Assembly: GCA_021151805.1 (NCBI GenBank)
Contig: JAGKWN010000130.1
Location: forward strand, 1-10,349
DNA length: 10,349 bases
From: Cytophagaceae bacterium
GTDB lineage: Bacteria > Bacteroidota > Bacteroidia > Cytophagales > Cytophagaceae
Direction of reading: 5' to 3'
The notes beneath the pieces were generated by a model. The model was given only the letters and a program-made list of their open reading frames with translations, was not told the origin of the DNA and did not search any database. Shown piece by piece: positions 7,401-10,349 of the stretch. Made by a program: the position numbers and the translations under genes. Position 1 is the stretch's first letter. Each line of letters starts with the position of its first letter.

Positions 7401-8058
7401 TGTTGATGGAATCCAGGTCCGATAAATTTCCTTTGCGGTAAGCCTTTTCTATTTCGCTCCAGTTGTCTGAACGGTAATAGCTGCTGCCGCTTTTTTTGCC
7501 TACATAAGGTTTCTGTGCTTCATACGAGCAGTTGCGCACAAATTGGTGGTTTTCGAGGCCGACAATTGTTTTTCCCATTTTTTTTCCGGCCTGGAAAATA
7601 AACATATCGAGATAGGTGTTCTCTTCAAAGTCCTTGTCGTCTGAGTTTCGGTATAAAAGTCCGTTTGCAAAATAATGATCACGGGATAAGAAAAATTTAT
7701 AGGCATCTTCATCGATCTTATCGAGAGCGAAGGCGTCGTACAAAGAGAAACCGTTTTCCAGGTAGCGCGGTTCCTGCTGGAAGAGTTCTCCATCATCTGC
7801 CATTTCTTTCATCCAGGTATCCGGATCAAACTCCAGTGACACCACATCAGCCTTTTTCAGAGCAATAAAGAATGTGTCGGATAAATTAAACGCAATTTTT
7901 TTGCTGACATGCATAGTGCCATACAGGTAAGATGGCTTGCTGAGACCACCACCACTGATTTCCCAAAGAAGTGAATTGTAAGCTGGTTGCTGTGCATGTG
8001 CATAAAAGGAGATACAGGTAAATAAGAGGAGCTGTAAGAAATAGCGGACTTGCTTCAT
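4483..8058 (-). CDS. Very long exported TraB/GumN-family protein with C-terminal extension
   Basis: Protein of 1191 residues. A signal peptide (MKQVRYFLQLLLFTCISFYAHA|QQ) predicts a periplasmic or outer-membrane site. Residues about 28-285 form a TraB/GumN domain: YGTMHV with H50, the VVSLEFD glutamate E76, GLEN (167-170), RNEKMVEKLDSL (236-247) and the closing GVGAAHLPGNMGMIEMLRRKG with H262. In this family the GxxH pairs and glutamate resemble a metal-dependent peptidase (Tiki-like) site; activity here is unproven. Residues about 305-450, 465-590 and 625-755 look like three diverged copies of one alpha/beta module (strand-rich, each ending in an F-x-x-S/L-F-type strand). About 795-1060 is helical and HEAT-like. 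A Ser/Tyr linker lies at 964-981 and the tail (1178-1191) is Tyr/Asp rich. No type IX sorting domain was recognised. Usual TraB/GumN proteins are about 300 residues. Start ATG 8058 is fixed by the signal peptide. No good promoter match was found upstream. Confidence 0.87.
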   Translation of the reverse strand: MKQVRYFLQLLLFTCISFYAHAQQPAYNSLLWEISGGGLSKPSYLYGTMHVSKKIAFNLSDTFFIALKKADVVSLEFDPDTWMKEMADDGELFQQEPRYLENGFSLYDAFALDKIDEDAYKFFLSRDHYFANGLLYRNSDDKDFEENTYLDMFIFQAGKKMGKTIVGLENHQFVRNCSYEAQKPYVGKKSGSSYYRSDNWSEIEKAYRKGNLSDLDSINTIMYEYTYFRKYMLDVRNEKMVEKLDSLYKTGKSVFTGVGAAHLPGNMGMIEMLRRKGYTVRAVNQKSTDYSIQSRTAIEKTFIPVNYTRQVAPDSLFEIDLPGNLYVINNKNRATEYFFPEMANGTYYSIVKFNTFAPLFNKSVTEQATTIDELLYENIPGKIIKKEIKHEKGYSLITILNQTRKGDYQRYKIFVFPTEIIIGKLAGTGDYALGKDGERFLTSFNILNRTLTQPFKTAGLSLPLGNGQLKETFSLYPLTYQSISKAEVYTPDSYNFMLSATFTDFEYIEEDSFELAYLTERFATSLEYSVKNSKQLVLNGQPLYKAVLKKAGATDIHTRLLIHGPHYILLGVMGKDSSKIDTYINQLRFSYDPVTQPVTFTDTAFFFTTKTSKSAVAFNSKKAKLSPDIRKNSSSDYSRYMSESIYFRDTTGNDKIEIYYKKFNDYTYYQNLDAFWKERSELIADNSLVIHSQKKDQKDSIYTMEVELRDTNSVRCVYWKYYLLNSSYYCLCYNTDTLTKKTPFVNQFFDNFQITKTYSTKSLFEQKKNIFFQDIQSDDSLTVTNAYKATSYMEFDEKDLDSINKLIENGIPHAEYLKKNNLKSMLIRAVGNINKPQAVEYLKRIYKENADSIQVQSDILNALASSKSVESYLCIQDLLTQDVPYLSSYEVSRLFTSFYDSLELSVKLFPKVLRLTRYSNYRDNIYKLMAVMLDKKLLKPNVLHAAKTDILNDANEEIKEKLSTKSSYDSYSSSSSYSRYKSMDEIEAYIIILSYMQKEPTAKLFYSRVSRVPNKYQAMKYAVKKLHYGIPIEDSVIYNYSKNEALRADLYDALKNINRLDLFDKTYLNQATMAKSVLYAQCFNMIENDSIVFLEKRFINTRGSQDGYVYFYKRYNKDRRGWVIDYTGIQPTDTNTFETDVLRTKKGQKLKSNTEKEISTSIDNIMLELALIGRERNDYSYYDYGYDYADE

Positions 8059-8444
8059 GGGAAAGAATTTAAATGTAAACTGTAATGGTATTATCGGAAA
8101 ACGAATAAATTAACGGATTATATAGTAAAGAATATAGGGTTGAATAAAATCTTTGTTTAGACTCAGTTAACTAACGTTAAATATCCCGAAATTGTTTTAT
8201 TCTAAGACACACTTTTGATTTTTAAGGTGAATCTGTTTTTATACGGTAGATTTTTAAGTTTAAAATTTCTTTTATTCAACTATTTCTCTATGAGTACCCC
8301 AATTCAATGGAATAAATAGGGGTATACTATAATTAGAAAAAGTTATACTAATACCAGAATAAATTTTGTAAAAGGGTTACCAACGACTTGTTGAAATGTA
8401 TTATACAGAATAACCGTTTACTTCAAATATCATAATTCAAACAT
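8059..8444. other. Divergent intergenic region, AT-rich, 386 bases
   Basis: This stretch separates the minus-strand TraB-family gene from the plus-strand glycoside hydrolase gene and must hold both promoters. No open frame of gene quality and no RNA gene was seen. No exact TAnnTTTG element with a -33 partner was found in either direction; on the plus strand a near match, TAAATTTTG (8362-8370), has one base too many. Two inverted repeats stand out: TTAAC/GTTAA at 8167-8180 and TACCCC/GGGGTA at 8295-8324. Confidence 0.6.
8295..8324. promoter_or_regulatory. Inverted repeat upstream of the glycoside hydrolase gene, possible operator
   Basis: Outer arms TACCCC (8295-8300) and GGGGTA (8319-8324) enclose an inner repeat ATTC (8302-8305) / GAAT (8310-8313) with loop AATG. 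The C/G runs are conspicuous in very AT-rich DNA. No T-run follows on either strand, so it is not an intrinsic terminator. It lies about 120 bases upstream of the hydrolase start. A regulator site is possible but not shown. Confidence 0.3.
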
Positions 8445-10349
8445 ATGAAAAAGATACTGGCACTGCTGGGTATATTTTGTTTTGTTATCATTTCCCGGTC
8501 TCAGACCATTTCCATTGTAAATAAAAAATTTGTCGTGAATGGAAATGCTGCCTGTCCGATTTATTTTAATGGAGCCAATACTCCCTGGCAAAACTGGAAT
8601 GACTTTGGCGGGAATTATAATTCTTCCTTCTGGTCGAGCCATTTTGCAACCCTGAAAGCCAACGGCATCAATGCTTCGCGTGTTTGGATCAGCTGTAACG
8701 GAGATGTACAGCCCAATATCAATTCAGACGGTACGGTAACCGGAGTAAGTACGCAATTCTGGGCAAATCTGGACGATTTTTTCCAGTCTGCAAAAAACAA
8801 TGGTATCTACATTATGGCAACCATGATGTCTTTTGATCACACGAAAAATACCTATGTAAAATACCAGAGCTGGAGAAACATGCTGAATGATGCCACAAAG
8901 ATCCAGAGCTATTGTGATAATTACCTTGTTCCGTTTGTGAATCGTTATAAAACCAATCCATACCTGATGTCGATCGATGTTTCAAATGAAATTGAATGGG
9001 TAGCGGAAGACAACGCGAACATGAAATGTTCTTATGCAGTATTACAGCGTTTTGTGGCTATGTGTGCCTCTGCGATACACAATAACCCAAGAACAGACGG
9101 GTCAACGGTACTGGTAACTCTTGGTTCGGCAGCAACAAAATGGAATGCTACAAAAATGCGGAATGGATCCAATGGTACTGGCTGGCAAAACAATTCTGAC
9201 GGCAATAAATGGAGTGATGCAGCTTTAAAGGCACAATACAATCAGGCTAATGCGGTGCTGGATTATTATTCTCCGCATTATTACAGCTGGATCGATGAAT
9301 GGTATTCAAACCCATATGTAAAAACACCAACTGATTTTGGTATCGATGAAAAACCTGTTGTGATTGGCGAGACTCCGGCAGGTAATCCCGGTACGCCTAA
9401 TTTAGCTGTACTGGCATCGTATGAAGCGTTGAAAAATAATGGTTATCAGGGTCATTTCCCATGGACATCAAACGGGGTGGATGCACTTGGCGATATCAAT
9501 AAATTCGGTACTGATGCAAAAACATTCAGTACAACATACAGTTCTCTGGTTACACCAAGTTGTGCGGTTGCCTGTGCTACTGTTGCACCAACGGTAACAG
9601 CAACTGTTAGCTATTGTCAGAATGCTACTGCCGTTGCTTTAACAGCAACCGGTACGGGATTAAAATGGTATGCAGATAATACTACAACAACTGCTTTAGC
9701 AGCAGCACCTGTTCCTTCAACTACTACAACTGGAATAACCAACTATTATGTTTCTCAAACACAGAACAGCTGCGAAGGTCCGAGGGCGGTAATTACTGTA
9801 ACGGTAAATGCACTGCCGGCAGCAACGATCACAGCAGCAAGTACAACAACCTTCTGTACGGCAGGGAGCGTAGTGTTAACCTCTAGTACTGGTTCTTCTT
9901 ACAAATGGTTGAATGGAACTACGCAGGTAGCGACGACACAATCTTATACAGCAACTACAGCTGGTTCGTATACGGTTGAAGTTACGAATGCGAATGGTTG
10001 CAAAGCTACTTCAGCAGCAACAACGGTAACGGTAAATGCACTGCCTGTGCCAACGATCACGGCAGCAAGTACAACAACGTTCTGCGCGGGTGGTAGCGTG
10101 GTATTAACTTCCACCGCTGGTTCTTCTTACAAATGGTTCAATGGAACTACGCAGGTAGCGACGACACAATCTTATACAGCAACTACAGCCGGTTCGTATA
10201 CGGTTGAAGTTACGAATGCGAATGGTTGCAAAGCTACTTCAGCAGCAACAACGATAACGGTTAATGCACTGCCGACGGCAACGATCACAGCAGCAAGTAC
10301 AACAACCTTCTGCGCGGGTGGCAGCGTGGTGTTGACATCCACCGCTGGT
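8445..10349 (+). CDS. Secreted GH5-like (clan GH-A) glycoside hydrolase with Ig-like repeats, 3' end outside window
   Basis: Open frame of 635 residues with no stop before the window edge, so the gene is partial. A signal peptide (MKKILALLGIFCFVIISRS|QT) predicts export. Residues about 22-370 form a (beta/alpha)8 hydrolase domain that cleaves a beta-glycan, most like GH5-type beta-mannanase or cellulase. The clan GH-A arginine is R79 (SRVW), the acid/base is E182 in SNEIEW, an HYY motif is at 278-280, and the nucleophile is E309 in VIGETPAG, with W340 after it. Substrate cannot be fixed from this alone. Residues about 374-454 are an Ig-like domain common in Bacteroidota (YCQNATAVALTATGTGLKWY to RAVITVTV). 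From 455 on there are 76-residue Ig-like repeats with a conserved Cys pair. A type IX secretion C-terminal domain would be expected beyond the window. ATG 8445 is fixed by the signal peptide. The gene starts divergently from the TraB-family gene. Confidence 0.9.
   Translation, partial: MKKILALLGIFCFVIISRSQTISIVNKKFVVNGNAACPIYFNGANTPWQNWNDFGGNYNSSFWSSHFATLKANGINASRVWISCNGDVQPNINSDGTVTGVSTQFWANLDDFFQSAKNNGIYIMATMMSFDHTKNTYVKYQSWRNMLNDATKIQSYCDNYLVPFVNRYKTNPYLMSIDVSNEIEWVAEDNANMKCSYAVLQRFVAMCASAIHNNPRTDGSTVLVTLGSAATKWNATKMRNGSNGTGWQNNSDGNKWSDAALKAQYNQANAVLDYYSPHYYSWIDEWYSNPYVKTPTDFGIDEKPVVIGETPAGNPGTPNLAVLASYEALKNNGYQGHFPWTSNGVDALGDINKFGTDAKTFSTTYSSLVTPSCAVACATVAPTVTATVSYCQNATAVALTATGTGLKWYADNTTTTALAAAPVPSTTTTGITNYYVSQTQNSCEGPRAVITVTVNALPAATITAASTTTFCTAGSVVLTSSTGSSYKWLNGTTQVATTQSYTATTAGSYTVEVTNANGCKATSAATTVTVNALPVPTITAASTTTFCAGGSVVLTSTAGSSYKWFNGTTQVATTQSYTATTAGSYTVEVTNANGCKATSAATTITVNALPTATITAASTTTFCAGGSVVLTSTAG
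9807..10034 (+). repeat. Ig-like coding repeat 1, 228 bp
   Basis: First complete 76-codon unit, running from NALPAATITAAS to the strand ATTVTV. Cysteines at unit codons 17 and 65 probably form the disulfide of the Ig-like fold. Compared with repeat 2 I count 18 base differences in codons 1-28 but only 2 in codons 29-73. Confidence 0.93.
10035..10262 (+). repeat. Ig-like coding repeat 2, 228 bp
   Basis: Second complete unit, in frame and directly joined to the first, ending ATTITV. Its second half is almost base-for-base the same as repeat 1, including synonymous positions, which indicates recent duplication or gene conversion and not selection on protein alone. Confidence 0.93.
10263..10349 (+). 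repeat. Ig-like coding repeat 3, first 87 bases
   Basis: The first 29 codons of a third unit, cut by the window edge. Codons 4, 6, 9 and 15 carry the repeat 1 bases, while codons 17, 18, 19, 22, 26, 27 and 28 carry the repeat 2 bases, so the unit is a mosaic with a switch between about 10307 and 10311. More copies probably follow. Confidence 0.9.

Noticed and set aside
8439..8446. TATGTTTG on the minus strand, a -7-like element for the TraB-family gene
   Set aside because: It overlaps the start codon of the hydrolase gene, is about 380 bases from the TraB-family start, and has no TTTG at the needed distance.
9807..10349. Regularly spaced repeats as a possible CRISPR array
   Set aside because: The 228-bp units are joined with no unique spacers, stay in frame, and encode Ig-like domains.

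Overview
The window looks like chromosome of a Bacteroidota bacterium of the Cytophaga type (Cytophaga hutchinsonii or a near relative is my best guess; this is inference). The signs are an AT-rich genome, starts with no clear Shine-Dalgarno but A/T-rich leaders, one good match to the Bacteroidota promoter (TTTG-N17-TAnnTTTG), a gliding-bacterium style secreted glycoside hydrolase followed by tandem Ig-like repeats, and an exported TraB/GumN protein. No tRNA, rRNA, IS element, phage gene or CRISPR array was seen.

Layout. 1-47: array of AT-rich heptamers and an AT inverted repeat just 3' of a minus-strand gene. 45-818 (-): family 2 glycosyltransferase. 825-1057: divergent intergenic region with a promoter facing the glycosyltransferase. 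1058-1495 (+): small exported protein built of about four 17-residue repeats, closed by a clear intrinsic terminator. 1696-2739 (+): zinc-dependent alcohol dehydrogenase of the YahK/cinnamyl-alcohol-dehydrogenase group. 2822-3619 and 3597-3980 (+): a HipA-like kinase overlapping a DUF3037 protein, followed closely by a 121-residue protein of unknown function (4020-4385). 4399-4447: a 20-bp-stem bidirectional terminator between convergent genes, abutted by a second heptamer array (4445-4479). 4483-8058 (-): a 1191-residue exported protein with an N-terminal TraB/GumN domain and about 900 further residues. 8059-8444: AT-rich divergent intergenic region. 8445-window end (+): a secreted clan GH-A (GH5-like) hydrolase with an Ig-like domain and then nearly identical 228-bp Ig-like repeats; the gene runs off the window.

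How the genes relate. Most are single transcription units of unrelated function. The one convincing multi-gene module is kinase + DUF3037 (23-bp overlap, translationally coupled), perhaps with the 121-residue protein as third member. It lacks any HipB-like DNA-binding antitoxin, so it is not a standard hipBA toxin-antitoxin pair and its job is open; this is the best candidate for an undescribed system here. Other points of note are the two five-copy heptamer arrays placed at matching sites just downstream of minus-strand stop codons, the very long TraB-family protein, and the mosaic pattern of substitutions in the Ig repeats.
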